DNA from: Pseudomonas persica
GTDB lineage: Bacteria > Pseudomonadota > Gammaproteobacteria > Pseudomonadales > Pseudomonadaceae
DNA: 64,000 nucleotides
Direction of reading: 5' to 3'
NCBI RefSeq assembly: GCF_900291015.1
Contig: NZ_OLKL01000033.1
Span: 1 to 64,000 of the forward strand
A program made the position numbers and the translations under genes. Below, piece after piece: positions 45,023-53,918 of this stretch (position 1 is its first letter; each line of letters begins with the position of its first letter). A model generated the notes under the pieces. It ran no database searches and had not been told where the DNA came from. It saw nothing but the letters and a program-made list of their open reading frames with translations.

Positions 45023-46276
45023 ATGACCAGTACGCCATTGCCTTGGCCACGCCCCTCGGAAGCCGTTCGCGAGCTCATGCGCAAAGGCGCCGAGCTCGCT
45101 CAGGCGCTGCCGCCGGAGTGGGTCGAGCGCCTCAATCAGGCGCTGTTCTCTTCACCGGAAGATGCCAGGCTGCTGGAGGATCCGGTCATCCTCGCGGCAT
45201 GCCGGCGCGCCAACCGGGCAGAGTTGCTGCACTGGGCTAACGCCAATCTGCAGCGTCCTGGGGAACCGGTGGAGTCCTACGTGTCTGCTGACATGGTGGA
45301 CACGGCCAGGGAGCTCGCTCGCAGAGGTCTGTCCGAACTGCTGATGAATGTCGCAAGGTCGACACAGAACGCAGCCTGGGAGCTGTGGATGAAGATGGCC
45401 TTCAGCCTCACGCAGGATCCCGCGGTGCTCGAGGAGTTCCTGGAGGTCTCGTCGCGGTCGATCTCGGAATTCATCGACAGCAACATGCGGGTGGTGACCC
45501 AGATCATCCTCGAAGAAAAGAGCGCCCAGGCCCATGACGATCCTGTCGATAAACGCGGTCTGGTCAGTCGGCTGCTCGATGGCAGGGATGTGGATGCGGA
45601 GCAGTTCGGCAGGCGACTGGGCTACAGCCTGGCTCAGAAGCACCATGCCTGCCTCGTCTGGAGCGAGACCCCGGACGCCGAGATTCGCCCCCTTGAAGAT
45701 ATGGCGCGCGCCCTGGCGCAGCTCACGGGCACGGTCGCACCGCTGATTGTCTTTGCGGGCCCTGCGACCCTGTGGGTCTGGAGCAATGCGGCAAAGCCGC
45801 TGGACCTGAACCGGCTGCAGGGCGTGGCTCGGCAATTTCCGAAGATACGCGCGGCAATTGGTTCGGCGGGCGCGGGGATGAACGGCTTCCGTCGCTCGCA
45901 CCTGGAAGCCTTGACCACCCAGAGTTTGATGGGCCGTTTGGCGGGGTCACCCGCCATTGCCACGATCGATCAGGTGAGGATGGTGTCCCTGATGACCCAG
46001 GACGCCCGCGCGGCCAGGCAGTTCGTCCTGAGCACGCTTGGCCGCCTGGCGACCGAGCCCACGGTCCTTCAGCATTCGTTGCATGCTTTCCTGGCTAACG
46101 GCTGCAATATCACCCAGACCGCCGAAGTGCTGGGTACCCACCGCAATACACTGTTGCGCCGGCTGGAGCGTGCCCAGGACCTGCTGCCGGTCCCGTTTGC
46201 CGACCATCGTATCCAGATCGCCGCCGCACTCGAGCTGGTGATCTGGAACACGCCGCTCGATGGCGACGAGCAATAG
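45023..46276 (+). CDS. PucR/CdaR-like transcription regulator
   Basis: This 417-aa protein has a long N-terminal sensor region (~1-180), a middle GGDEF-like CdaR domain (~180-310) and a C-terminal HTH of the PucR type: LHAFLANGCNITQTAEVLGT then HRNTLLRRLERAQDLL (~350-385). Such activators respond to small catabolic intermediates. The ATG at 45023 has no strong ribosome site. It is divergent from the second PhyH gene across 237 bases, in which I found no obvious repeat. It probably controls that gene, and possibly the whole cluster together with the TetR protein. Confidence 0.85.
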   Translation: MTSTPLPWPRPSEAVRELMRKGAELAQALPPEWVERLNQALFSSPEDARLLEDPVILAACRRANRAELLHWANANLQRPGEPVESYVSADMVDTARELARRGLSELLMNVARSTQNAAWELWMKMAFSLTQDPAVLEEFLEVSSRSISEFIDSNMRVVTQIILEEKSAQAHDDPVDKRGLVSRLLDGRDVDAEQFGRRLGYSLAQKHHACLVWSETPDAEIRPLEDMARALAQLTGTVAPLIVFAGPATLWVWSNAAKPLDLNRLQGVARQFPKIRAAIGSAGAGMNGFRRSHLEALTTQSLMGRLAGSPAIATIDQVRMVSLMTQDARAARQFVLSTLGRLATEPTVLQHSLHAFLANGCNITQTAEVLGTHRNTLLRRLERAQDLLPVPFADHRIQIAAALELVIWNTPLDGDEQ

Positions 46277-46293
46277 CGTTTCATCCCTTCCTT

Positions 46294-46308
46294 TGACCTG
46301 ACAGGTCA
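46294..46308. other. Perfect 7-1-7 palindrome between convergent genes
   Basis: TGACCTG-A-CAGGTCA lies between the convergent PucR-like and TetR genes. Its place at two 3' ends argues against an operator; it has no T-run on either side, so it is not a convincing terminator. Function unknown. Confidence 0.35.
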
Positions 46309-46333
46309 TCACTGCTGTTGCCGCGCGCGGCGC

Positions 46334-46906
46334 TCAACGAGGCGCCCGCGTTGCAATGCCCTGCAAAAACGCGTTTTCCAGCATCGTTGCGCTCTCTCTT
46401 GGCGCGCGCCCTCGTTGGCGGGCATCAACTGCGCCATGCAGCAGCGATACGAACATCTCGGTCAGCAGCGCTGCGGTGACATCCGTTCGAAATACACCCT
46501 GTCGCTGGCCGCTGAGAAACAACCCATCGAGCCTTTCCAGATAGAACTGCAGGTCGTGTTGCACGCTCATGTGCACAGGGTAACGGGAGGCAAGGAAAGC
46601 GATCAGCTCACCTTGGGCCAGGTGCGCGTGAATCAGCTGACGCAACGCAGCCAGGGGCTGGGTCAAGGCCAGCGTGTCGCTGTTGTCGAGAATCTGCAGG
46701 AGCGTGCCTTTGGCGTGCTGTTCGAGCTGGCTATCGAGGTTGTCCCGCGTACCGCAGTAACGGTGCAAGGTTGCCCGACTGATGCCCGCCAATGCCGCCA
46801 GCTCGCCCATGGAGGCTCTGGGCCGCAAGGCAGCAGCGGCATAGAGGGTATTCACCAGCTTGCCGGGAAGCGATGGAGGTGGGAAGGCTGAAATTGTAAA
46901 GGTCAT
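46334..46906 (-). CDS. TetR family regulator of the efflux operon (first flank)
   Basis: This 190-aa protein has the HTH PRASMGELAALAGISRATLH continuing RYCGTRDNLDSQ (residues ~28-60). The C-terminal domain has FRTDVTAALLTEMFVSLLHG, a pattern shared with the TetR at the other end of the operon (52768-53325), including the unusual TLHR-x-CGTRDNL segment. It is divergent from the RND adaptor gene with a TGAG-dyad between them, the standard layout for a local efflux repressor. Confidence 0.85.
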   Translation of the reverse strand: MTFTISAFPPPSLPGKLVNTLYAAAALRPRASMGELAALAGISRATLHRYCGTRDNLDSQLEQHAKGTLLQILDNSDTLALTQPLAALRQLIHAHLAQGELIAFLASRYPVHMSVQHDLQFYLERLDGLFLSGQRQGVFRTDVTAALLTEMFVSLLHGAVDARQRGRAPRESATMLENAFLQGIATRAPR

Positions 46907-46928
46907 TTAGAGTCCTGGATGATTATTG

Positions 46929-46946
46929 TGAGACATTATTGACTCA
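46929..46946. promoter_or_regulatory. Candidate TetR operator upstream of RND operon
   Basis: TGAGACA-TTAT-TGACTCA is a dyad (TGAG-N-CA-N4-TG-N-CTCA) 22 bases upstream of the TetR start and 55 bases before the adaptor ATG. Placement between divergent regulator and efflux genes fits an autoregulated repressor site. Confidence 0.5.
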
Positions 46947-47000
46947 TCCGGGTTTGAAAAGTAGCATCCGCCCCGTTTTCAATCAAGGCTCGGGTGAGTG

Positions 47001-48134
47001 ATGGGCAAGACAGGTTCGATAAGAGTGGGCGTATTGGCCGTGGCGATCGCCTTGGCCGGGTGCGAGCCCGCAGCAGAGCAGGACGGTGCAGCCAATGCGA
47101 GCTACCCGGTGGAAATCGTGACGTTGGCGTCCGAGCAGGTGGCCTTTGCCGCCGAGCTGCCGGGCCGGGTCGAGCCGATGCGCGTCGCCGAGGTGCGGGC
47201 GCGGGTGCCGGGTATCGTGTTGCACAAGCGCTTCGAGGAAGGGGCTGACGTCAAGGCGGGGGATGTGCTGTTCCAGATCGACCCGGCGCCGTTCAAGGCC
47301 GCCCTGGCCCGCGCCGAGGCCGACCTGGCCCGTGCCCAGGCGGTGCAGCAGGAGGCCCAGGCGCGCGTGAAGCGCTATGCGCCGCTGGTCAAGATCGAAG
47401 CGGTCAGCCAGCAGGATTTCGACAGCGCCACCGCCGAGTTGCGCAGCGCCGGTGCGGCGGTGCGTTCTGCCCAGGCCGACGTGCAGGCCGCACGCCTGAA
47501 CCTGGGCTATGCCACTGTCACCGCGCCGATCTCCGGACGCATTGGTCGCGCGCTGATCACCGAAGGCGCGTTGGTGGGGCAGGGTGATGCGACGCTGATG
47601 GCGCGTATCCAGCAGCTCGACCCGATCTACATCGACTTCACGCAGTCTGCCGCTGATGCGCTGCGCCTGCGCCAAGCGCTGACGGACGGCGCACTCGCGG
47701 CCGACAGCCAGCATTTGACCGCGCAAGTGGAAGGCACCGACTTCCAGCGCTCGGGCGAGCTGATGTTCACCGATGTGAGTGTGGACCGTGGTACCGGCCA
47801 GATCATCCTGCGCGGGCGTTTCGACAACGCGGACGGCACGCTGTTGCCGGGCATGTATGTGCGCGTGCGCACACCTCAAGGTACCGACAACCACGCCATC
47901 CTGGTCCCTCAGCGTGCGGTCCAGCGTGGCAGCGACGGCCAGGCACGGGTTTTGGTCGCCGCCAATGGCATCGCTGAAGCACGCGCCGTGCAAACCGGCG
48001 TGATGCAAGGCGCACGCTGGCAAATCACCGAAGGACTCAAGCCAGGTGATCAGGTGATCGTCGGTAGCCCGGCAGGGTTGGCCCCCGGTATGCCGGTGGC
48101 GCCGGCACAGCAACAAACGGCTGCCGCCCAGTGA
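47001..48134 (+). CDS. RND efflux periplasmic adaptor lipoprotein (MexA-like)
   Basis: The protein is 377 aa from ATG 47001. A lipoprotein signal with the lipobox LAGC (residues ~11-17 region AIALAGCEPA) anchors it to the inner membrane. The lipoyl/barrel-sandwich halves (RVAEVRARVPGIVLHKRFEE and LNLGYATVTAPISGRIGRAL) flank an alpha-helical hairpin rich in Ala/Glu (~95-165), and a beta-barrel and membrane-proximal domain follow. It joins the RND pump to the outer-membrane channel of the MexAB-OprM/AcrAB class. The pump gene is 15 bases downstream. Confidence 0.93.
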   Translation: MGKTGSIRVGVLAVAIALAGCEPAAEQDGAANASYPVEIVTLASEQVAFAAELPGRVEPMRVAEVRARVPGIVLHKRFEEGADVKAGDVLFQIDPAPFKAALARAEADLARAQAVQQEAQARVKRYAPLVKIEAVSQQDFDSATAELRSAGAAVRSAQADVQAARLNLGYATVTAPISGRIGRALITEGALVGQGDATLMARIQQLDPIYIDFTQSAADALRLRQALTDGALAADSQHLTAQVEGTDFQRSGELMFTDVSVDRGTGQIILRGRFDNADGTLLPGMYVRVRTPQGTDNHAILVPQRAVQRGSDGQARVLVAANGIAEARAVQTGVMQGARWQITEGLKPGDQVIVGSPAGLAPGMPVAPAQQQTAAAQ

Positions 48135-48149
48135 TGCGAGGAAAGTGAG

Positions 48150-51100
48150 ATGTCCAGGTTTTTCATCCATCGCCCTAACTTCGCCTGGGTCGTGGCGTTG
48201 TTCATTTCACTGGCAGGATTGCTGGTGATTCCATCCTTGCCCGTGGCCCAGTACCCTAATGTGGCGCCACCGCAGATTTCCATCACCGCCTCCTACCCCG
48301 GCGCTTCGGCCAAGGTCATGGTGGAGTCGGTGACCAGCATCATCGAAGAGTCGCTAAACGGCGCCAAGGGCCTGCTGTACTACGAGTCCACCAACAACTC
48401 CAACGGCGTGGCCGAAGTGATGGTGACCTTCGAGCCGGGCACCGACCCGGACATGGCGCAGGTCGATGTGCAGAACCGTTTGAAACAGGCCGAGGCGCGC
48501 ATGCCTCAGGCGGTGCTGAGCCAAGGGCTGAAGGTGGAGCAGGCCAGCTCCGGCTTCCTGCTGATTTACGCCCTGACCAGCACGGCCGGCAAGCGTGGCG
48601 ATACCACGGCCCTGGCCGACTATGCCGCACGTAACATCAACAACGAACTGCTGCGTGTGCCCGGTGTGGGCAAGCTGCAGTTTTTCGCCTCGGAAGCGGC
48701 CATGCGGGTCTGGGTAGACCCGCAGAAGCTGGTGGGCTATGGCCTGTCCATCGACGACATCAACACGGCGATTCGCGGCCAGAACGTCCAGGTTCCGGCC
48801 GGCAGCTTCGGCAGCACACCGGGTGCCAGCGAGCAGGAGCTGACCGCGACCCTGGCCGTGCAGGGCACCCTGGACACGCCGGAGGCTTTCGCCGGCATCG
48901 TCCTGCGCGCCAACCCGGATGGCTCCAGCGTGCGCCTGGGTGATGTCGCGCGCATGGCCATCGGTAGCGAGAACTACAACCTGTCGGCACGCCTGAACGG
49001 CCAACCGGCGGTAGCCGGCGCGGTGCAACTGGCGCCGGGCGCCAATGCGATCCAGACCGCCACGCTGGTCAAGGAACGCCTGGCCGAGCTGGCGCAGTTC
49101 TTCCCCGAAGGCGTCGAGTACGCGGTGCCGTACGACACCTCGCGTTTTGTCGATGTGGCCATCGAGAAGGTGATCCACACCCTGATCGAAGCCATGGTGC
49201 TGGTGTTCCTGGTGATGTTCCTGTTCCTGCAGAACGTGCGCTACACCCTGGTGCCCTCGATCGTGGTACCGGTGTGCCTGCTGGGGACACTGATGATCAT
49301 GAAACTGCTCGGTTTCTCGGTGAACATGATGACCATGTTCGGCATGGTGCTGGCCATCGGTATCCTGGTGGACGACGCCATCGTGGTGGTGGAGAACGTC
49401 GAGCGCTTGATGGCCGAGGAAGGCCTGTCGCCGGTGCAGGCGACCATCAAGGCGATGGGGCAGGTGTCCGGGGCGATCATCGGTATCACCCTGGTGCTGG
49501 CGGCGGTGTTCCTGCCGCTGGCGTTCATGTCCGGTTCGGTGGGGGTGATCTACCAGCAGTTCTCCGTGTCGCTGGCGGTGTCGATCCTGTTCTCCGGTTT
49601 CCTGGCGCTGACCTTCACGCCCGCGCTGTGCGCCACGCTGCTCAAGCCGGTGCCCCATGGTCACCATGAAAAGGGCGGTTTCTTCGGTGCCTTCAACCGT
49701 GGCTTCGCCCGTGTTACCGAGCGCTATTCGCGGCTCAACAGCGAACTGCTGGCGCGGGCCGGGCGCTGGATGCTGGCGTACGTCGGCATCCTGGTGGTGC
49801 TGGGTTATTCCTACCTGCGCCTGCCGGAGGCCTTCGTGCCGGCTGAAGACCTTGGTTACAGCGTGGTCGACGTGCAGCTGCCACCGGGCGCCAGCCGGGT
49901 TCGTACCGATCACACCGCCGAGGCATTGGAGACATTCCTGATGTCCCGTGAGGCGGTGGCCAACTCGTTCATCGTCAGTGGCTTCAGTTTTTCGGGCCAG
50001 GGTGACAACGCCGCGCTGGCGTTCCCCACCTTCAAGGACTGGTCGCAGCGTGACAAGACGCAATCGGCGGAGGCGGAAACGGCAGCGATCAATGCGCAAT
50101 TCGCCGCCAACGGTGACGGCTCCATCACCGCGGTCATGCCGCCGCCCATCGCCGGCCTGGGCAATTCCGGTGGTTTCGCCCTGCGCCTGATGGACCGTGG
50201 CGGCCTTGGCCGCGAAGCGCTGCTCGCCGCCCGTGACCAGTTGCTGGCACGCGCCAACGGCAACCCGGTGATCCTTTACGCGATGATGGAAGGCCTGGCC
50301 GAGGCGCCGCAGTTGCGCGTACACATCGACCGGGACAAAGCCCGCGCCCTGGGCGTGAGCTTCGAGGCCATCAACAGCACCCTGGCCACCGCTTTCGGTT
50401 CGGCGGTGATCAACGACTTCACCAATGCCGGGCGCCAGCAGCGCGTGGTGGTGCAGGCTGAGCAAGGCGAACGCATGACCCCCGAAAGCGTGCTGCGCCT
50501 CTATGCCCCCAACGCCAGCGGCCAGCAGGTGCCGTTCAGCGCCTTCGTCACCACCCAATGGGAAGAGGGCCCGGTGCAACTGGTGCGCTACAACGGCTAC
50601 CCGTCGATCCGCATCACCGGCGACGCCTCGCCAGGGCACAGTACCGGCCAGGCGATGGCCGAGATGGAGCGTCTGGTCAGCGAGCTACCGCCGGGTATCG
50701 GCTACGCCTGGACCGGCCTTTCCTACCAGGAAAAGGTGTCCAGTGGCCAGGCTGCCAGCCTGTTCGCCCTGGCCATCCTGGTGGTGTTCCTGCTGTTGGT
50801 GGCGCTGTACGAAAGCTGGGCGATCCCGCTGACGGTGATGCTGATCGTACCGATCGGCGCCCTGGGTGCGGTGTGGGCAGTGACGCTCACCGGCATGGCC
50901 AACGACGTTTACTTCAAAGTCGGCCTGATCACCATCATCGGCCTGGCGGCGAAGAACGCCATCCTGATCGTCGAGTTCGCCAAGGAACTGTGGGAGAAGG
51001 GCTACAGCCTGGGCGATGCCGCCATCGAGGCTGCGCGGCTGCGTTTCCGTCCGATCGTGATGACGTCCATGGCGTTCATTCTCGGCGTGGTGCCGCTGGC

Positions 51101-51278
51101 TATCGCCTCCGGCGCGGGGGCGGCCAGCCAGCGCGCCATCGGTACCGGCGTGATTGGCGGCATGCTCAGTGCCACCCTGCTGGGGGTGGTGTTCGTGCCG
51201 ATCTGTTTTGTCTGGGTGTTGACGCTGCTCAAGCGTAAGCCCGCCCCTATGCAACAGGCTGTCGAGGGTAGCAAGTGA
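48150..51278 (+). CDS. HAE1-type RND multidrug efflux pump (MexB-like)
   Basis: This 1042-aa protein starts [20 protein letters not shown], the standard opening. The proton-relay Asp pair lies in [19 protein letters not shown] (~405) and the essential Lys in [17 protein letters not shown] (~935). The pore domains have the HAE1 spacing and a length within the family's 1030-1050. It exports hydrophobic and amphiphilic drugs or solvents with the adaptor and OprM-like channel; the substrate range cannot be read from sequence. The stop overlaps the channel gene's ATG (TGATG). Confidence 0.95.
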   Translation: MSRFFIHRPNFAWVVALFISLAGLLVIPSLPVAQYPNVAPPQISITASYPGASAKVMVESVTSIIEESLNGAKGLLYYESTNNSNGVAEVMVTFEPGTDPDMAQVDVQNRLKQAEARMPQAVLSQGLKVEQASSGFLLIYALTSTAGKRGDTTALADYAARNINNELLRVPGVGKLQFFASEAAMRVWVDPQKLVGYGLSIDDINTAIRGQNVQVPAGSFGSTPGASEQELTATLAVQGTLDTPEAFAGIVLRANPDGSSVRLGDVARMAIGSENYNLSARLNGQPAVAGAVQLAPGANAIQTATLVKERLAELAQFFPEGVEYAVPYDTSRFVDVAIEKVIHTLIEAMVLVFLVMFLFLQNVRYTLVPSIVVPVCLLGTLMIMKLLGFSVNMMTMFGMVLAIGILVDDAIVVVENVERLMAEEGLSPVQATIKAMGQVSGAIIGITLVLAAVFLPLAFMSGSVGVIYQQFSVSLAVSILFSGFLALTFTPALCATLLKPVPHGHHEKGGFFGAFNRGFARVTERYSRLNSELLARAGRWMLAYVGILVVLGYSYLRLPEAFVPAEDLGYSVVDVQLPPGASRVRTDHTAEALETFLMSREAVANSFIVSGFSFSGQGDNAALAFPTFKDWSQRDKTQSAEAETAAINAQFAANGDGSITAVMPPPIAGLGNSGGFALRLMDRGGLGREALLAARDQLLARANGNPVILYAMMEGLAEAPQLRVHIDRDKARALGVSFEAINSTLATAFGSAVINDFTNAGRQQRVVVQAEQGERMTPESVLRLYAPNASGQQVPFSAFVTTQWEEGPVQLVRYNGYPSIRITGDASPGHSTGQAMAEMERLVSELPPGIGYAWTGLSYQEKVSSGQAASLFALAILVVFLLLVALYESWAIPLTVMLIVPIGALGAVWAVTLTGMANDVYFKVGLITIIGLAAKNAILIVEFAKELWEKGYSLGDAAIEAARLRFRPIVMTSMAFILGVVPLAIASGAGAASQRAIGTGVIGGMLSATLLGVVFVPICFVWVLTLLKRKPAPMQQAVEGSK

Positions 51279-52681
51279 TGCTCATGCTCAATCGTGTGTT
51301 TCCCGTCGTTCTGGCCTTGACCTTGACCGGTTGTTCCCTGGCGCCCACCTACCAGCGCCCTGACGCGTCAGTGGCGGCTGGATGGGCAGGCGCTGCCGGA
51401 CGTACAGGCCGCTCGGTGGAGCAACTGGATTGGCAGGCCTTCATCGTCGATCCCGTGCTGCGTCAGCTGGTCGATACCGCGCTGGCCAACAACCGCTCCT
51501 TGCGCCAGTCCCTGCTCGACATCGAGCAGGCCCGTGCTCAGTACCGGATCCAGCGGGCCGATCAGGTGCCGGGGCTGAACGCCAGCGCCGCGGGCAACCG
51601 CCAGCACCTGCCGTCGGCGCTGTCGAGCGATGGCCGCGAGGGTGTCAGCAGCACATACCAGGTGGGGTTGTCGCTGCCGGAATATGAAGTGGACCTGTTC
51701 GGCCGTGTCAAAAGCCTGAGCGATGCAGCCCTGGAGCAGTACCTGGCCACCGAGGAAGTCGGGCGTGCCGCGCGCATTGCCCTGATCGCCGAAGTGAGCC
51801 AGGGCTACCTGACCTTGGACGGTGCCGAGCGGCGCCAGGCGCTGACACGTCAGACGCTGGCAAGCCGCGAGGACTCGCTGGCGTTGGTTGGCCAGCGGCG
51901 CGCCGCTGGTACGGCGACGGCACTGGATCACCAGGAAGCACTGGGGCTGGTCGAACAGTCCCGTGCCGAGCTCGAAGTCACCGTGCGCCAGCAGCGCCAG
52001 GCCTACAACGCGCTGGTGCTGTTGCTGGGCAGTGGCGAGGCGGCCAAGGTGATTCCCGCTGAGCGCCCGGATGAGCCGATGGTGCTCAATGACATTGCGC
52101 CGGGCGCGCCGTCGGCGCTGATCGAACGCCGCCCCGACATCCTCGCCGCCGAGCACCGGCTGCGTGCGCGCAATGCCGATATCGGCGCGGCGCGGGCGGC
52201 GTTTTTTCCGCGCATCAGCCTGACCGGTAGCTTTGGTGCCGCCAGTGCGCAGATGTCCGGTCTGTTCGACGGCGGCTCGCGCAGCTGGAGCTTCATGCCG
52301 CAGCTGTCGCTGCCGTTGTTCGACGCCGGACGCAATCGTGCCGGGCTCAGCCTGGCCGAGGCGCGCAAGGACTCGGCCGTGGCGGCCTATGAAGGCGCGG
52401 TTCAGGTTGCCTTCCGCGAAGTCGCCGATGCGCTGGCCGCCACCGACACCCTGCGCCGCGAAGAAACCGCGCGCCGGGCCCTGGCCGACACCAGCCGCGC
52501 GACCCTGGCGTTGGCCAAGGCGCGGTATGAGGGTGGAGTGGACAGCCATTTGCGTTACCTGGACGCGCAGCGCAACAGCTATGTGAACGAAGCAGCCTTC
52601 ATTGAAGCCAGTACCCAGCGCCAGCTGGCGTTGGTCGACCTGTTCCGCGCGCTCGGCGGCGGCTGGCCGAGCAAGGGCTGA
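51278..52681 (+). CDS. Outer-membrane efflux channel lipoprotein (OprM/NodT family)
   Basis: The protein is 467 aa from ATG 51278, which overlaps the pump stop by one base; GTG 51275 and ATG 51284 are alternatives. It has a lipobox LTGC (LALTLTGCSLAPTYQRP). Two internal repeats of the TolC-type are visible, each with a long helix (ARAQYRIQRADQVPGLNASA; and DIGAARAAFFPRISLTGSFG). It completes the tripartite pump. A strong terminator follows 36 bases later. Confidence 0.93.
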   Translation: MLMLNRVFPVVLALTLTGCSLAPTYQRPDASVAAGWAGAAGRTGRSVEQLDWQAFIVDPVLRQLVDTALANNRSLRQSLLDIEQARAQYRIQRADQVPGLNASAAGNRQHLPSALSSDGREGVSSTYQVGLSLPEYEVDLFGRVKSLSDAALEQYLATEEVGRAARIALIAEVSQGYLTLDGAERRQALTRQTLASREDSLALVGQRRAAGTATALDHQEALGLVEQSRAELEVTVRQQRQAYNALVLLLGSGEAAKVIPAERPDEPMVLNDIAPGAPSALIERRPDILAAEHRLRARNADIGAARAAFFPRISLTGSFGAASAQMSGLFDGGSRSWSFMPQLSLPLFDAGRNRAGLSLAEARKDSAVAAYEGAVQVAFREVADALAATDTLRREETARRALADTSRATLALAKARYEGGVDSHLRYLDAQRNSYVNEAAFIEASTQRQLALVDLFRALGGGWPSKG

Positions 52682-52716
52682 AACAGCCTCCTTTGGTTGG
52701 CATGTCCAGCCACTTG

Positions 52717-52751
52717 GCCCCAGGGATCGATGCCCTGGGGCTTTTTTTTTT
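52717..52751 (+). terminator. Rho-independent terminator of the efflux operon
   Basis: GCCCCAGGG (52717-52725), seven bases of loop, CCCTGGGGC (52733-52741) and ten Ts form a textbook terminator after the OprM-like gene. Confidence 0.95.
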
Positions 52752-52767
52752 GGCTGGCGAAGGCAGG

Positions 52768-53325
52768 TCAGCGAGCAGGTGCCGCAGCGCCGCCGAGGAA
52801 CAGCAATTCCAGCGTCTGCACGGACGTCGCGCTGGCTGCCCGCCCGCGCCGTTCGGCATCGACGATGCCGTACACCATGCTCAGGAACATTTCGGTGAAG
52901 ATCGCCGCGCTGATATCGATACGGAAAGCGCCGGCCTGCTGGCCACGCAGGAAGAAGGCATCCAGGGCGTCGGCATAGGCCCGCCACGGGCGATTGGCCT
53001 CGCTGTCGTCGAACGAGTCCGGGCGGTACTGGAACAGCAGGAAGATCATCATCTGGCGATGCTTGAGGTGCTCGACGATGAGGCGGTGCAGGGCGGTGCG
53101 CGGGTCGCTGTCGTGCAGGTCAGCATTACCGATGACCTGCGTGAGGACCTGGTCGCCGTAGCTCTCCAGCATGTTCACCAGGTTGTCGCGGGTGCCACAG
53201 AAGCGGTGCAGGGTCGCCTTGCTGACGCCCGCTGTCTCGGCCAGTTCCTTCAAGGTGGCTCGGGGGTGGACGACGATCGCATCGGCCAGGGCTTTGAGCA
53301 GGCGCTCATCGGTAGGAAGGTGCAT
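52768..53325 (-). CDS. TetR family regulator (second flank of the efflux operon)
   Basis: The protein is 185 aa from ATG 53325; the frame reaches to 53409 but the added residues look like leader. The HTH is PRATLKELAETAGVSKATLH continuing RFCGTRDNLVNM. It shares the TLHR-x-CGTRDNL segment and the FR-D-(V/I)-(T/S)-AA--TEMF-S tail motif with the TetR at 46334-46906, so the two flanking regulators are paralogues. It converges with the efflux operon, and its own upstream region has TTGA-N12-TCAA (53390-53409), perhaps its operator. Confidence 0.82.
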   Translation of the reverse strand: MHLPTDERLLKALADAIVVHPRATLKELAETAGVSKATLHRFCGTRDNLVNMLESYGDQVLTQVIGNADLHDSDPRTALHRLIVEHLKHRQMMIFLLFQYRPDSFDDSEANRPWRAYADALDAFFLRGQQAGAFRIDISAAIFTEMFLSMVYGIVDAERRGRAASATSVQTLELLFLGGAAAPAR

Positions 53326-53459
53326 CAGAAGATTCCACACTGCATATCGTGGGGCCATTGTGAATGAAAACGGCTTCCACGGCACCCATTTGAGTAAATA
53401 GTGGTTCAATCAAGGCTTGCGGGTTGCAGCCGCGCACGCGCTTGCCTGCCGGTGCCAGG

Positions 53460-53498
53460 CACCGCCTCCCTCGACGTGCCAGGTCGAGGGAGGCGGTG
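53460..53498 (-). terminator. Long GC-rich stem-loop after PstS-like gene
   Basis: CACCGCCTCCCTCGAC, a seven-base loop and the exact 16-base complement (53483-53498) form a very strong hairpin just after the minus-strand stop at 53503. There is no T-run, so it may be a terminator without a U-tract, or an mRNA 3'-end protector. Confidence 0.55.
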
Positions 53499-53502
53499 AA
53501 GC

Positions 53503-53907
53503 TCAGGGCAGGGTGAAGAGCACTTTGACCTTGTCATTGACGGCCGAGGCGTCGACATAGCCGATGGCATTCGCCTCGCTGCCGACCTTGGCGATCACCG
53601 CGGCGTCATCATCCACGCTTTGCAGCGGTTGCCCCTTGCCCGTGAACACCAGGCCTGACCAGTACGACTTGAGCTGGGATTCGTTCTTGTTGGTCAGCGC
53701 GCTGTAGAACCTTTCCTTGTTGGGGTTCCAGCCTTTCTGGTCGAGGCCCTTGAGGCTGCTGTCCTTGCCCAGGAATATGTTGGCCACCTCGGCCTGGGAC
53801 GGAGCGGCGCTGGCGCCGGCATTGACGATCACGGCCACTTCGGCGCGGGCCAGGGTGCTGGCTGTGGCCAGGGCTGCGGCGAACATTGCGGTGAGGAGTG
53901 GTTTCAT
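53503..53907 (-). CDS. Small PstS-like periplasmic phosphate-binding-type protein
   Basis: This 134-aa protein has a signal peptide (MKPLLTAMFAAALATASTLA). Mature residues AEVAVIVNAGASAAPSQAEV, NIFLGKDSSL, RFYSALTNKNESQLKSYWSG and VIAKVGSEANAIGYVDASAV match one lobe of the PstS-type phosphate-binding family, as in short stand-alone PstS-like proteins of proteobacteria. It is the last of three co-directional genes (chemoreceptor, porin, this one), 12 bases after the porin, so it may bind the solute that enters through the porin. Confidence 0.75.
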   Translation of the reverse strand: MKPLLTAMFAAALATASTLARAEVAVIVNAGASAAPSQAEVANIFLGKDSSLKGLDQKGWNPNKERFYSALTNKNESQLKSYWSGLVFTGKGQPLQSVDDDAAVIAKVGSEANAIGYVDASAVNDKVKVLFTLP

Positions 53908-53918
53908 GTGGGCGCTCC

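Noticed and set aside
48354..50639. A 761-codon minus-strand frame inside the RND pump gene
   Set aside because: It is His/Gln/Arg-rich antisense of a pump with all catalytic residues; no ribosome site.
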